Shown here piece by piece: positions 34,096 through 43,633 of a stretch of 64,000 bases of DNA. The translations under genes were made by a program, and so were the position numbers. Every line of letters begins with the position of its first letter. Position 1 is the stretch's first letter. Source of the stretch: Polaribacter porphyrae (GTDB taxonomy: Bacteria; Bacteroidota; Bacteroidia; Flavobacteriales; Flavobacteriaceae); the NCBI RefSeq assembly GCF_002954685.1, contig NZ_MSCN01000001.1, positions 2,719,554 through 2,783,553 of the forward strand. Direction: 5' to 3'. The notes under the pieces were generated by a model that saw nothing but the letters and a program-made list of their open reading frames with translations, was not told where the DNA came from and made no database searches.

Positions 34096-35208
34096 CTATT
34101 GTTGCTGAAACTCTTTTGGAGTCATATTTGTCATCGATTTAAATGTTCTTTGAAAAGTAGCCTGAGAGTTAAAACCACATTCAAAAGCTATACCTGTTAT
34201 GGTTAAATTTTTGTCTTTATTTTCTAATAATCTTTTTTTAAAAGCTTCGACTCTAAAACCATTTACATATTCATTAAAAGATTTTCCTAAATGCTGATTG
34301 AGTACTTCTGAAATAATTTTTTGAGAAATTTTGGTGTGTTTTACAACATCATTTAATTTAAGATTTGGGTTTAGAAATAGTTCATCAATTAGCATTGCAT
34401 TTTCTAAAGCTTTAGAAGTATCAACTATAATTTTGTTGGATAAGTTTTTATCTTTTTTAGCTGTTTTAAAATGTTTAAAACTGATGATATATCCGTTAAT
34501 ACCCAACCAATAAATTAAAACAATTAATGGCATATATACAGGATACCATCCAACAGCACCCAATAATTTATTTGAAAAATATGGAATTATATAAGGAATT
34601 AAATGCAGCAACCAAATGATGGAAAAAATTAGAAATCCCATTGTAAATTGTCTTACCCAATTGTAAACTTCCTTATTTCTATTTTGAACTTTAAATCTGG
34701 CTATCATTTTTAAAGTGATAATAATATATGCTGTTAAGGAAATCCATCTAGGAATATCAACATACTTGTTGTATTGATAAATAAAATTATTCCAATCAAA
34801 CGTATTGGATTCTAAAAGTCCTAAAATGCTACAAATTATTAGGAAAAGAGAAAGTATATATGGAAATAGGTCTAAAATAACTGAATAAAAATGTTTTCTA
34901 TTTCCTTTGTTTACTGCAGTATTTGTATTTAATGTGGCTTTTACATAAAAATAAATTAACGGTCCTATTGGCATAATAATTACCAATGGTAAAACAGCAC
35001 CAATAATTACCCAAAAAGTAGTGTTTAAGGTTATTGCTTCTATAAAATACAGATTAAAACACGCCAATGAAATAAAAAGAATTATCCAAGCCAATAATGT
35101 ATTGGCTTTAGTGTTCAATTTTATTCGAAATAATAAAAAAGAGGTGATAAAACCTTGAATGGCTCCTAATAGAATTATAATGTTTAGAAATTGTTTAAAT
35201 GAAAGCAT
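34096..35208 (-). CDS. Membrane-bound AraC-family regulator
   Basis: A 370-residue protein with about six to seven hydrophobic helices in the first 240 residues (FLNIIILLGAIQGFITSFLL, TLLAWIILFISLACFNLYF, and others) and a C-terminal AraC double helix-turn-helix (SQKIISEVLNQHLGKSFNEYV; ITGIAFECGFNSQATFQRTFKS, given in part). Such hybrid membrane regulators are common in Bacteroidota and sense envelope or extracellular signals. It lies 95 bases upstream of the serine hydrolase gene and downstream of the GH81 gene, all on the same strand; it may regulate either. Confidence 0.87.
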   Translation of the reverse strand: MLSFKQFLNIIILLGAIQGFITSFLLFRIKLNTKANTLLAWIILFISLACFNLYFIEAITLNTTFWVIIGAVLPLVIIMPIGPLIYFYVKATLNTNTAVNKGNRKHFYSVILDLFPYILSLFLIICSILGLLESNTFDWNNFIYQYNKYVDIPRWISLTAYIIITLKMIARFKVQNRNKEVYNWVRQFTMGFLIFSIIWLLHLIPYIIPYFSNKLLGAVGWYPVYMPLIVLIYWLGINGYIISFKHFKTAKKDKNLSNKIIVDTSKALENAMLIDELFLNPNLKLNDVVKHTKISQKIISEVLNQHLGKSFNEYVNGFRVEAFKKRLLENKDKNLTITGIAFECGFNSQATFQRTFKSMTNMTPKEFQQQ

Positions 35209-35275
35209 TAACTATTAGCGTATCCAAAGGCTGCAAGTAAAATTACAATCAAAAATTTAATTAAAAAAAGTTTAT

Positions 35276-38200
35276 TTACTCTTTTAAAATTTTTGTAGTA
35301 AAACTCTCATTATCTGCATAAACCTTTAGCAGATAAAATCCACTAGATAAATCATCAACATTTATAGTTAAAAAATCTTGATGTATTTCTTTCAGTTTTT
35401 TTCCTAAAACAGAATAAATTTCGACTTTTTGGATTTCATTTTTATCAGACTGAATTGACAATCTGTTTTTCACAGGATTTGGAAAAATACGAGCATCATC
35501 AATCGAAAAAACAAGACTACTTAATGTATTGGATAGTTGCACATCATCAAAATAAAAAGTTGAAGTGTTAGAGCCATTACCAACATTACCAATATCGAGC
35601 ATAAAAATTAGTTTATCGAAGGTAGATGCCCCAACTTGAGAGAAATCCCAGTGTAAAGTTTCCCAAGCACCTGAAACTGTAGTTGGTGTTGCCAACTCAA
35701 AAGAACCTCCACTATTTTGCCTTTCTAATTTTATTTGCATTGAGGTGCCAACAGGAGCTTCAGTCCATACTTTTAAGGTGATGTATTTATTGCTAGAAAA
35801 ATCTAAAGGGTTAGATAAATTAATATAAGAACCAGCCCAAGGTTGTCCTCCATCTCTTATAATTTTTGCCATTTTTGAGCTTGTGTTTCCATTATTGGCA
35901 TTTATAACTGTTGCTGTTCCACCATCAAAATTATTAAAATCTGATGTTATTGGAGAGGTTTCAAAATCGAAAGGTAAACTCATTTGTTGTGCTACTGGAC
36001 AAGTTGCACCACTAAAAGTAAATTGCATTTTCCCTAGATTAACTTCGCCATTATCAGCTGTTAATTTAAGCACATGAGTGCCTTGTGTTAGATTAATATT
36101 TGCTGTTTTGGTTTGCCAAGTATTCCAACCACCTGTTGATGAGAAAACAATATTTTCAGTAACTTTTGTTCCATCAATCTCAAAACTGATTGGGCCACCT
36201 CCAGCAGTATTACCTGAAGCATATCTCATAGATAATTCGTAACAACCAGAATTTTGTACATCAATGGTATACTCTAACCACTCACCACCAGCAATCCAAC
36301 CTACAGTTGCACCTTCATTGTTCACAGTTACTGCATCTACATATTCGCTAGTTCTAAAATCTCCTTCGTTATTTACAGAAGTATCAAAATAAGAAATATT
36401 CTGGCCTACACCTCCTTGAAACTCATCATAATGACCAGCTTCAATTGTCCCTGGAATTGCATGAACAACATCATTATAAGGTCTTTGTTCTCCAACTTGG
36501 ATGTTAATCACGTTAGAAATTACACTTCCAGAAGCTGTATACATTTTGGCATGCAAACCATAAATACCAAATTGTAAATTTGTTACGTCATAATTATAAG
36601 GTGCAGTTGTATCTTCACCTAACAAAGTTCCATTGCTATAAAATTCCGCTTTTGTAATTCCAGAACCAGTTGTGTTCAAAGTTAAGTTTGCTGTAGCATT
36701 CTGTTGATATTCACTTTTATCTGATGCTAAAGTTCCAGTAATAGCAATATCTCTACTTGTAGCCATTTGATTTGCAGGAACTGTGAGTTGATAACCATCA
36801 GAAAATGTAACTATCTTTTGCGTATTTGTATAGTTGTGTGCTACATAAGTTTTAGTACCATTATCATTAAAAACAGCTGCAATAGGATAATCTGCAGTAA
36901 TTGTAGCATCTAACTTTCCTAAAGCTTTCATAGCATGCAACCAATGATAGGTTTGCGCATCAGAAATACCAAACTTTAGATTTCTATCAGGGTTTCCATT
37001 ATACAGATTAATAGCTTCATCTGGATCTAGTAATGATAGGTATTTCCAAATAGTATCATGCCACAAATTAGGATTGGTATCATTTGGATTTAGAATTCCT
37101 GTGTTCTGTTTTAGCTCATTCCAAATGGTTTGCACATAATTAGTATTCTGTCCTAAATACAGAGAACCTCCATGCATAGGATATAATTCTATGACATAAG
37201 AAGCTGTAATATCTGAAGTCCAAAACGTTCCATTATCATAAGAATTTCCCCAAACACGAGAAACCAAACTGTATTGTTGATTTGCTTGGAAATTTCTATC
37301 ATACATATCAAACCAATATTCTTCGATAGCAGATTGTTCTGTGGTGTAAATATAAATCCCTAAATCTCTAATTTCGTTATTATTGGTAATAGTTCCCCAA
37401 TGAATTAAAGACGATGCAAACTGCATACTTTCAGAGGTAGATTCTTGGTCATTTCCTTGAGGAAAAGAGGCAAAACCATTAGCCCAACTATGCCCTGCAT
37501 AAGGACTGAAATTTCGTAAATATGGAAACATATAGTCATTTCTATTTGGTGATGCTGCATCTCTAATTAATAAATTTACCATTGGTGCCCATTTTGTAGC
37601 CCAACCAGGATCAAATTGCTCCATAAAAGCAGCTGCATGTATAAAGTATCCCCAATGAAAATGATGATCGTTTATATTGCTATCTTGTCCATGACCAGCA
37701 GGATAACCAATAGTGGTTGTCCAATCGTTATTGTAATAAAAAAGAAAAGCAACTTCACCATTTTCGTAAGACAACCAATCTTCTAAACGTTCTTTAATAG
37801 TGGCAATCATTTTGTCTCTGGCAACAATATTTCCTGTTTGGTCTGCAATTCGTGCAGTTTGTATTAATCGATTCATTACTTGTCCTTCGTTATACGAATC
37901 TGTCCAAGTTGCTAAACCATCACCTTCTATTAACTGAATTTTATCATTTAATTCATTGGGCTTAAAAGAATTACTATAATGAGGTAAATTTGGTAAGGTT
38001 GGTAAAATACCTTTAAATGTGTGTTCTACAGCAAAGGTGTTACCATCTAACATTTTTATTTCACCTCTAACATTGCTATAACTTGTGCCATTTGGTGTTG
38101 TAGAACCAGATGCTAAATTTGCCCATTGATGAGGTAACAACCCTTGTAATATGTTGGTTTCTGTGCCTTCTTTTGCGTCAGTGGTAACTGTAAAAACAGT

Positions 38201-38998
38201 GGTTACTTTTGACGTAGTTTCATTAAAAGACCAATTAGCTTCTGTGTTTTTTGGAAAAACGTAAGCATATTTTTTATATTGATTGGCAACAGTACTTACG
38301 TTAGTAGTGCTTTGAGGTAACATAGCTACTGACCAATAATCTTTACCATTTAAAGTTGATGTATAAATATTTCCATTTTGAATCCATGTACTTCCAGATG
38401 GTGCATAAGCAACATAATCACTACCATTTTTTGCATTTTCCACAATTAACATTTCATTAGAAATAGTAGCTGTACCAGCTAATACTTTTATAGATGCTGA
38501 TGAAGAACTATTTTTAGTAAAATATACAAAGGGCATACCTATACCAGAAGTAGCTTCGAATTCATTATTACCATCATTCCAATTCATAGTAACTGTCCAA
38601 TCCGAAAAATCTGAAACTGTAGTTTTATTTGTTGTTAATCCTGTTAATCCAACTTCAATTGAATATAAATCGCCAATAACACCCCAAGGTATATAAGTCA
38701 TTATTAAACCATTATTGTTGGTATTCATTGTTAATGGATAATTGAATAAATTATCTGCATGATTGTCTTTAATTAGTTTTGACCACCAATCGTTTGTAGG
38801 TACTGGTTTAGTTGCTGCTACTCCAGACACTTGTGGTGTGCCAGAAGGAAAGTTATTTCTGTTTGCAGCATCAACTCCAGGAAAAGTATTGGTATAGCTA
38901 CCATTACCAACAGCAATTTGAGCATCTACAGAAAAAGAAGTCATTGCAACCGTTAGAAAAAAAACAAACTTTAAAAGAGTTTTTGGTGTAATAATCAT
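35276..38998 (-). CDS. GH81 endo-1,3-beta-glucanase (laminarinase) with CBM6 and type IX secretion tail
   Basis: A 1240-residue secreted enzyme. A signal peptide covers residues 1-26. The GH81 catalytic domain (about 30-735) shows PVPTNDWWSKLI, the acid motif INDHHFHWGYF, PSPN-like RDAASPNRNDYMFPYLRNF, SWANGFASFPQGNDQESTSE (with the catalytic glutamate pair) and EYWFDMYDRN. Then come an Ig-like domain (about 745-840), a CBM6-type beta-sandwich (about 850-985; HYDEFQGGVGQNISYFDT), a galactose-binding-like sandwich (about 990-1150) and a C-terminal type IX sorting domain (about 1165-1240; IFPNPVKNRLSIQ and SGFYLLKVYADNESF). It hydrolyses beta-1,3-glucan such as laminarin outside the cell. No SusCD pair is adjacent. 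Confidence 0.93.
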   Translation of the reverse strand: MIITPKTLLKFVFFLTVAMTSFSVDAQIAVGNGSYTNTFPGVDAANRNNFPSGTPQVSGVAATKPVPTNDWWSKLIKDNHADNLFNYPLTMNTNNNGLIMTYIPWGVIGDLYSIEVGLTGLTTNKTTVSDFSDWTVTMNWNDGNNEFEATSGIGMPFVYFTKNSSSSASIKVLAGTATISNEMLIVENAKNGSDYVAYAPSGSTWIQNGNIYTSTLNGKDYWSVAMLPQSTTNVSTVANQYKKYAYVFPKNTEANWSFNETTSKVTTVFTVTTDAKEGTETNILQGLLPHQWANLASGSTTPNGTSYSNVRGEIKMLDGNTFAVEHTFKGILPTLPNLPHYSNSFKPNELNDKIQLIEGDGLATWTDSYNEGQVMNRLIQTARIADQTGNIVARDKMIATIKERLEDWLSYENGEVAFLFYYNNDWTTTIGYPAGHGQDSNINDHHFHWGYFIHAAAFMEQFDPGWATKWAPMVNLLIRDAASPNRNDYMFPYLRNFSPYAGHSWANGFASFPQGNDQESTSESMQFASSLIHWGTITNNNEIRDLGIYIYTTEQSAIEEYWFDMYDRNFQANQQYSLVSRVWGNSYDNGTFWTSDITASYVIELYPMHGGSLYLGQNTNYVQTIWNELKQNTGILNPNDTNPNLWHDTIWKYLSLLDPDEAINLYNGNPDRNLKFGISDAQTYHWLHAMKALGKLDATITADYPIAAVFNDNGTKTYVAHNYTNTQKIVTFSDGYQLTVPANQMATSRDIAITGTLASDKSEYQQNATANLTLNTTGSGITKAEFYSNGTLLGEDTTAPYNYDVTNLQFGIYGLHAKMYTASGSVISNVINIQVGEQRPYNDVVHAIPGTIEAGHYDEFQGGVGQNISYFDTSVNNEGDFRTSEYVDAVTVNNEGATVGWIAGGEWLEYTIDVQNSGCYELSMRYASGNTAGGGPISFEIDGTKVTENIVFSSTGGWNTWQTKTANINLTQGTHVLKLTADNGEVNLGKMQFTFSGATCPVAQQMSLPFDFETSPITSDFNNFDGGTATVINANNGNTSSKMAKIIRDGGQPWAGSYINLSNPLDFSSNKYITLKVWTEAPVGTSMQIKLERQNSGGSFELATPTTVSGAWETLHWDFSQVGASTFDKLIFMLDIGNVGNGSNTSTFYFDDVQLSNTLSSLVFSIDDARIFPNPVKNRLSIQSDKNEIQKVEIYSVLGKKLKEIHQDFLTINVDDLSSGFYLLKVYADNESFTTKILKE

Positions 38999-39093
38999 GC
39001 TAAATATTTAATTATGTAAAATTACATCATTAAAACATTTGTAAAGAATTTAGTAACAATACACAAACACAACAAAACAAAGTTTAACAGAAT

Positions 39094-39444
39094 TTAAGAT
39101 TTGCTATTTACTTGTTCTAACAAGCGATTGGAAATTTCTTTGCCGTTTTTATCAATAGAAACAAACCAAACATTAGAAGTACATTTTCTATTAATATCTG
39201 TATTGTTTGGACAATCTTGCTTCGTGCCTTTTATTAGGTAACCCTGTTTGGTGATTTTTGCGGAATAACCATACTCATTGTAAAAATTACCATAGGTATT
39301 TTGCCAAATTTTCTTTCCTTTTTTATTGGTCTTAATAATATACATATCGTAATTCCCTTTTCCATAAGAACTTGTAGATCCAATAATTAAATAGCCATCT
39401 TTGGTAGCCAAAATTGAACTGGCTTTGTCCCAACTATTATCCAA
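39094..39444 (-). pseudogene. 3' remnant of a beta-propeller-type secreted protein gene
   Basis: An open stretch of 116 codons encodes two to three repeats of the type TKDGYLIIGSTSSYGKGNYD, IIKTNKKGKKIWQNTYG and SAKITKQGYLI. These match the 'DGGYLIAGST ... DxYLIKTDxxGxxxW' repeats of long Bacteroidota secreted proteins. The frame has no ATG: it opens with a TTG after an in-frame TAG, and the codons before it belong to an unrelated gene fragment (39446-39536). It therefore looks like the tail of a larger gene whose 5' part was deleted. No signal peptide. Confidence 0.6.
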
Positions 39445-39445
39445 C

Positions 39446-39536
39446 GTCTAAATAAAACGATAGAGAACACAACTCCGTGGAAAAAGAAAATTAAAAGTAA
39501 ACCGCTTTTTTCATTAAAGTTAAAAGGGAAATTCAT
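39446..39536 (-). pseudogene. 5' remnant of a membrane AraC-type regulator gene
   Basis: From an ATG at 39534-39536 the minus strand encodes MNFPFNFNEKSGLLLIFFF followed by HGVVFSIVLF, typical of the first helix of membrane AraC regulators in Flavobacteriia (FN.KSSLLLIFFFHG.VFS). After about 30 codons the frame runs into sequence of the propeller gene, then hits a stop at 39387. The start is intact and the rest of the gene is gone. Confidence 0.6.
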
Positions 39537-39544
39537 TAATTATA

Positions 39545-40195
39545 CTATTTAGATTCAAAGGTTTTTAAGAATTTTCCTATTTCTTTTTTACATTGTTTAA
39601 ACTTATCAATTTTTAATTTAAGCGTATGTCTATAAGTTGATAAATAATTGCTAAATTCTTTTGAAAAATAAACTTTCTCATCTTGGATACTCCCACCAAC
39701 CAAATCAAAATTCTTTTTTACATATGGAAAGAAATCAGTTAAAAAAGAGTTTCTATTCCCATCATCCATAGATTGCGTCCAAGAATAATATTCATACATA
39801 TTTATGATATCTTTTTTTCTATCAAAAGAACCTATAAAACGAATATCCCCTGAATTAATTAAAGAGTTATAAGCATTTTTTCTAACATATAAATACCCAG
39901 CATTCAGTATTTCAAAAGATAACCTGTTAATGTTTTTTAAATCTGTTTTCCCATCTAATAAGGTAAAAATTGTATCGATTTTTTTTAGATTCTTTTCAGC
40001 ACTTATTAAAGCATATTTTAAGTTTATTTGATTTATTTGTGTTTCTTCCTTTAAATAATCTAAATGTGATTGTATTAGTTTTTGCTGTTTATTATCAGAA
40101 CTGCATTCATTTAATTGAAAAGCCATTAAAATACCAAAAACTACAACAGAAATTTCAATTAAATAGGTTTTAAAACGTGTTTTTCTATTAGACAT
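39545..40195 (-). CDS. Membrane-anchored DUF6090-like protein
   Basis: A 216-residue protein. A basic N-terminus and one transmembrane helix (YLIEISVVVFGILMAFQLNE, residues 10-29) are followed by a helical periplasmic domain (HLDYLKEETQINQINL, AGYLYVRKNAYNSLINSGD). This matches the conserved Bacteroidota 'R..K..F..Y..E..LIV.GILIA..(V)N.W' family of unknown function (DUF6090-type). It lies just upstream of the deletion scar on the same strand. Confidence 0.7.
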   Translation of the reverse strand: MSNRKTRFKTYLIEISVVVFGILMAFQLNECSSDNKQQKLIQSHLDYLKEETQINQINLKYALISAEKNLKKIDTIFTLLDGKTDLKNINRLSFEILNAGYLYVRKNAYNSLINSGDIRFIGSFDRKKDIINMYEYYSWTQSMDDGNRNSFLTDFFPYVKKNFDLVGGSIQDEKVYFSKEFSNYLSTYRHTLKLKIDKFKQCKKEIGKFLKTFESK

Positions 40196-40269
40196 AATCT
40201 GTTTTTTCTTTATAAAGTTACAAAATCAATTAAAACTATCTAATTTAGTTGCCTAAAATTGCACTTAAA

Positions 40270-40629
40270 ATGGCAACACACAACGAACTTGGTAAAAAAG
40301 GAGAACAATTAGCCATCGATTTTTTAATAAAAAATGGTTATAAAATTCTTGAAAAAAACTACCGATATTTAAAAGCTGAAGTAGATATTATTGCTCTAAA
40401 AGATGATATTTTAGCTGCTGTTGAAGTAAAAACAAGAACTTCTGACTATTTTGGAAATCCTGAAGAATTTGTAAATCCTAAAAAAATAAAATTATTGATT
40501 TCTGCAATTGATAATTATGTAGTGGAAAGAGATTTAGATGTAGAGGTTCGTTTTGATATCATTGCTATTATTATCAATAAAAAAGGGACTAAAATTGAGC
40601 ATTTAAAAGATGCTTTTTTACATTTTTGA
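40270..40629 (+). CDS. YraN/UPF0102-family endonuclease-fold protein
   Basis: A 119-residue predicted nuclease-fold protein of the UPF0102 family. Conserved features are NELGKKGEQLAIDFL, ILEKNYRYLKAEVDIIAL with the GE/AEVDII acidic residue, and the core VEVKTRTS, which together form a PD-(D/E)xK-like active site. The usual 'GEIDLI' is AEVDII here. The ATG at 40270 gives the standard start; the frame extends to 40249. The exact function is not established. Confidence 0.88.
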   Translation: MATHNELGKKGEQLAIDFLIKNGYKILEKNYRYLKAEVDIIALKDDILAAVEVKTRTSDYFGNPEEFVNPKKIKLLISAIDNYVVERDLDVEVRFDIIAIIINKKGTKIEHLKDAFLHF

Positions 40630-40657
40630 TAAGCTAAACTATATCAATCATAATAAT

Positions 40658-41260
40658 TCAATTATTTAAAACTTTCAACTCTTTTTCTATTATAGAATCG
40701 ATTTCTTTTTCACTTAAGCGATTATCTCCATTAGAATAAAACCTTACTTTAAAACCACTCATTTCCCAAGGTTGCATTCGTTGAGAATTCCAATAATCGG
40801 GACTTTCTAAATCAATTCTTTGATAATTTTCAGAGATTGAGTTTATAACAGCAATATTATTCTGATACTTAATTTTTTTATCAAAAGGAAATGAAAAACT
40901 CATTTCCGAATTATTTAATTTACCATTATTTTCAATTAGAATAAAATAGTTTGTTTTCTTTTCAGTAAGGTCAATGATTATTTCTCTTCCGTTAAATGAA
41001 TAAAAGGTTATTCCTAAAATTAACATTATAATCTCTATTCTATTTATTTTTTTTAAGCTTACTTTTTTTGCAATTATCCTATCTAAAATAACAACTAAAA
41101 AAACAATAAAAACTCCAAATAAAATAATTGCACCACCTAAACTACCTCCTCCTTTTAAAGTTAATCCATTTATTCCAACTGGTAGTCCAATCAAAATGAG
41201 TAGAAATCCTAAAACTGAAAACACTGTTGGTTTCTTAAATATTTTTAGACTTGTTTTCAC
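40658..41260 (-). CDS. Membrane protein of unknown function
   Basis: A 200-residue protein with three hydrophobic helices near the N-terminus (VLGFLLILIGLPVGINGL, GGAIILFGVFIVFLVVIL and IEIIMLILGITFYSF) and a polar C-terminal domain of about 110 residues with alternating strands (IDLTEKKTNYFILIENNG). No family recognised. It is 23 bases downstream of the TlpA-like gene on the same strand, so it may share that transcript. Confidence 0.55.
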   Translation of the reverse strand: MKTSLKIFKKPTVFSVLGFLLILIGLPVGINGLTLKGGGSLGGAIILFGVFIVFLVVILDRIIAKKVSLKKINRIEIIMLILGITFYSFNGREIIIDLTEKKTNYFILIENNGKLNNSEMSFSFPFDKKIKYQNNIAVINSISENYQRIDLESPDYWNSQRMQPWEMSGFKVRFYSNGDNRLSEKEIDSIIEKELKVLNN

Positions 41261-41283
41261 TTATATTTAATGATTAATAGATT

Positions 41284-42654
41284 TTAAATCTTATCTAAAA
41301 ATGCTTTTACATCTTTAAATTCATTAGGTTTTCCAATAATTTTTTTGTTGCTATCTAAAACCAAATATGTAGGTGTAAAATACACTTGATAAGTTCTTGC
41401 AGTTTTATTTTCCCACTTATTTAAACCCAATACATTATGCCATCCATATAAATTATTCTTTTTATACGTTTCCCAAACAAAAGCTTCTTTTTCTAAAGAG
41501 AAAGCAATTACTTTCATGTTAGGTTTAGTTTTCATATAAGTATGCAACTGTGGAATTTCTCGCAAACAATGAGAGCAACTTGTACTCCAAAATACCAAAA
41601 CATAGGTGTTTGCATCATTTAACGTTGATAATTTAAAATTTCTACCATTTTCTTGCCATGAAAAATCAGGAGCTATTCTACCTATTTCTGTAGCAAATAA
41701 CGCTTGTTTTTCAGATTTAAACTTACTGTCTTGTAAAGAAAAAGGAAGTCTGTTATAATGTTCTTCAAACAAATAATCGATAATTGTTAAGTTTTTAGAG
41801 CTTTCAAATTGTTCAATCAAAAATTGTATAATATCTCTCTTATAAGGCTGACTTTTTATTTTTGATAACACTGTATCAATTGCTTCTTTGTGCAACTTGT
41901 CTTGCTGTATTTTATCATCAGAATAATTAATATATAATACATAATCTAAAATTCTGTTTGTGATAAATGATGAGTTAATTAATGTTTTGTTTGAAAAATC
42001 AATTTTATCAAAAAAAGTATTCTTCATTTTTGATAAATAAGTTTCAACAGAAGTTAGTATTTCTGGTGGATTTGATCGTAAACTTGCTTTTATAAAAGGA
42101 GCTACGTATTTATTTTTTGATGCTTCCTCATACTTGCTCTGTATGTTATTTACGTTGTTGTATGCCTTTTTGTATTTCTCTTTTAAGTCTAAATTTGGAG
42201 TTTGTAAAACAGCTACCTGAATGGAATCTAATTGTTGTTGGGCTTTAGATATTTCAGAAATATAGTTGCTATACAATTTATTCTCTGATGATTCTGAAAA
42301 TGCTATAGATTGTTGTGGATAATCAGGATTAAAAACAAAAGACACGTCTTCATTATTGTAATAAAAATCTACAAAACCAGAACCCTCTAACCTATAGGTA
42401 GCTCTATAAGTTCCTGGTTTTGCTGAAGCTGGCAATTGAATATTAAAAGAACTTACTGCTTGTTTTTCTTTACCTATAAAAACAGAATCTTTTTTTAGTG
42501 AAGTGTTGTTTATAAACACCTGCTTTGTACCTTCAATTTTATACAGAATTAACCAGTCAGTATCTATTTTAGGGCTCATAACTCCACTAACAGTATGTTG
42601 TGCATACGATATTGAAGCTATAAAAAAGAAAAATATAAATAGTTTTTTTACCAT
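41284..42654 (-). CDS. TlpA-type periplasmic thiol-disulfide oxidoreductase
   Basis: A 456-residue exported protein with a signal peptide (LFIFFFFIASISYAQ, residues 4-18), a long helical N-terminal part (20-310) with a DUF4369-like start, and a C-terminal thioredoxin domain (about 325-456). The redox motif is CSHC in VLVFWSTSCSHCLREIPQL, and the cis-Pro region is VYFTPTYLVLD. It likely reduces or shuffles disulfides in the periplasm. Similar TlpA-like proteins with long N-terminal regions are abundant in Bacteroidota. Confidence 0.85.
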   Translation of the reverse strand: MVKKLFIFFFFIASISYAQHTVSGVMSPKIDTDWLILYKIEGTKQVFINNTSLKKDSVFIGKEKQAVSSFNIQLPASAKPGTYRATYRLEGSGFVDFYYNNEDVSFVFNPDYPQQSIAFSESSENKLYSNYISEISKAQQQLDSIQVAVLQTPNLDLKEKYKKAYNNVNNIQSKYEEASKNKYVAPFIKASLRSNPPEILTSVETYLSKMKNTFFDKIDFSNKTLINSSFITNRILDYVLYINYSDDKIQQDKLHKEAIDTVLSKIKSQPYKRDIIQFLIEQFESSKNLTIIDYLFEEHYNRLPFSLQDSKFKSEKQALFATEIGRIAPDFSWQENGRNFKLSTLNDANTYVLVFWSTSCSHCLREIPQLHTYMKTKPNMKVIAFSLEKEAFVWETYKKNNLYGWHNVLGLNKWENKTARTYQVYFTPTYLVLDSNKKIIGKPNEFKDVKAFLDKI

Positions 42655-42756
42655 GATAAATTCAGTTTTTACTTGTACAAATAGTTTTCAAGAAGTGTAC
42701 CAAATATACTTTTTCTGTAGTAAAATAGGTATATTGTAACGTTAAAATATGTATGA

Positions 42757-43551
42757 ATGCCTTTTTCTAATAAAATAATTTGGATAACTGGTGCTTCTTC
42801 TGGAATAGGAAAAGCACTTGCAATTGAACTTTCTCATCAAAATGCTAGCTTGATTTTATCCTCAAGAAAAGAAGAAACTTTAAAACTTGTAAAACAGGAG
42901 TGTAAAAACCCTGATTTGGTTAAAATTATTGCTCTAGATTTAGAAGATTACAACAATTTAGAGTCTAAAGTTGCTGAAGCTATTGCTGCGTTTGGTAAGG
43001 TTCATATACTTGTAAATAATGGTGGAATTAGTCAACGTTCTTTAGTAAAAGATACTACTATTACTGTTGATAAGCGAATTATGGATATTAATTATTTAGG
43101 TACAGTTGCCTTAACCAAAGCTATTCTACCTCATTTTATCAAAAATAAAAGTGGTCATTTTGTAACCACCACAAGTATTGTTGGTAAAATTGGTACTCCT
43201 CTGCGATCTAGTTATGCAGCAAGTAAACACGCTTTATATGGTTTTTTTGATAGTTTACGAGCAGAAAATCATCAAAACAATATTTCTGTTACATTGGTTT
43301 GTCCAGGTTTTGTAAATACAAACGTTTCTAAAAATGCATTGACTGGTGATGGAACTCCACAACAAAAAATGGATGTAGCTACAGAAAACGGAATTCAGCC
43401 AGAACGTTTTGCAATATTGATGGTAAAAGCCATTAAAAAGAAGAGAGAAGAGGTTTATATTGCTGGTGCTAAAGAGAAATTAGCTGTTTTTATGAAACGA
43501 TTTTTTCCTAAAATTTTATCTATAATGATTCGCAAGTTGAGTGTTACTTAA
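42757..43551 (+). CDS. Short-chain dehydrogenase/reductase
   Basis: A 264-residue classical SDR. The cofactor motif is TGASSGIGKALA (residues 11-22), then NNGG (LVNNGGISQRS), the catalytic Ser in TTSIVGKIGTPL and Tyr/Lys in YAASKHALYGF. The cofactor-adjacent basic residues (SSRKEET) favour NADP. The C-terminus is hydrophobic and basic (MKRFFPKILSIMIRKLSV), as in DHRS7/YqjQ-type membrane-associated members. Substrate unknown. Confidence 0.88.
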   Translation: MPFSNKIIWITGASSGIGKALAIELSHQNASLILSSRKEETLKLVKQECKNPDLVKIIALDLEDYNNLESKVAEAIAAFGKVHILVNNGGISQRSLVKDTTITVDKRIMDINYLGTVALTKAILPHFIKNKSGHFVTTTSIVGKIGTPLRSSYAASKHALYGFFDSLRAENHQNNISVTLVCPGFVNTNVSKNALTGDGTPQQKMDVATENGIQPERFAILMVKAIKKKREEVYIAGAKEKLAVFMKRFFPKILSIMIRKLSVT

Positions 43552-43594
43552 CTAGCTAATTGTATTTAAAAATACATTCTCTAGCAACTTTTAT

Positions 43595-43618
43595 AAATAT
43601 GTTAGTAAAAACATATTT
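43595..43618. terminator. Possible bidirectional terminator between SDR and restriction genes
   Basis: AAATATGTT (43595-43603) pairs perfectly with AACATATTT (43610-43618) in the 82-base gap between convergent genes. The stem is AT-only and the T-tract is short, so the call is weak. Confidence 0.35.
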
Positions 43619-43633
43619 TAAATACTTATAACT

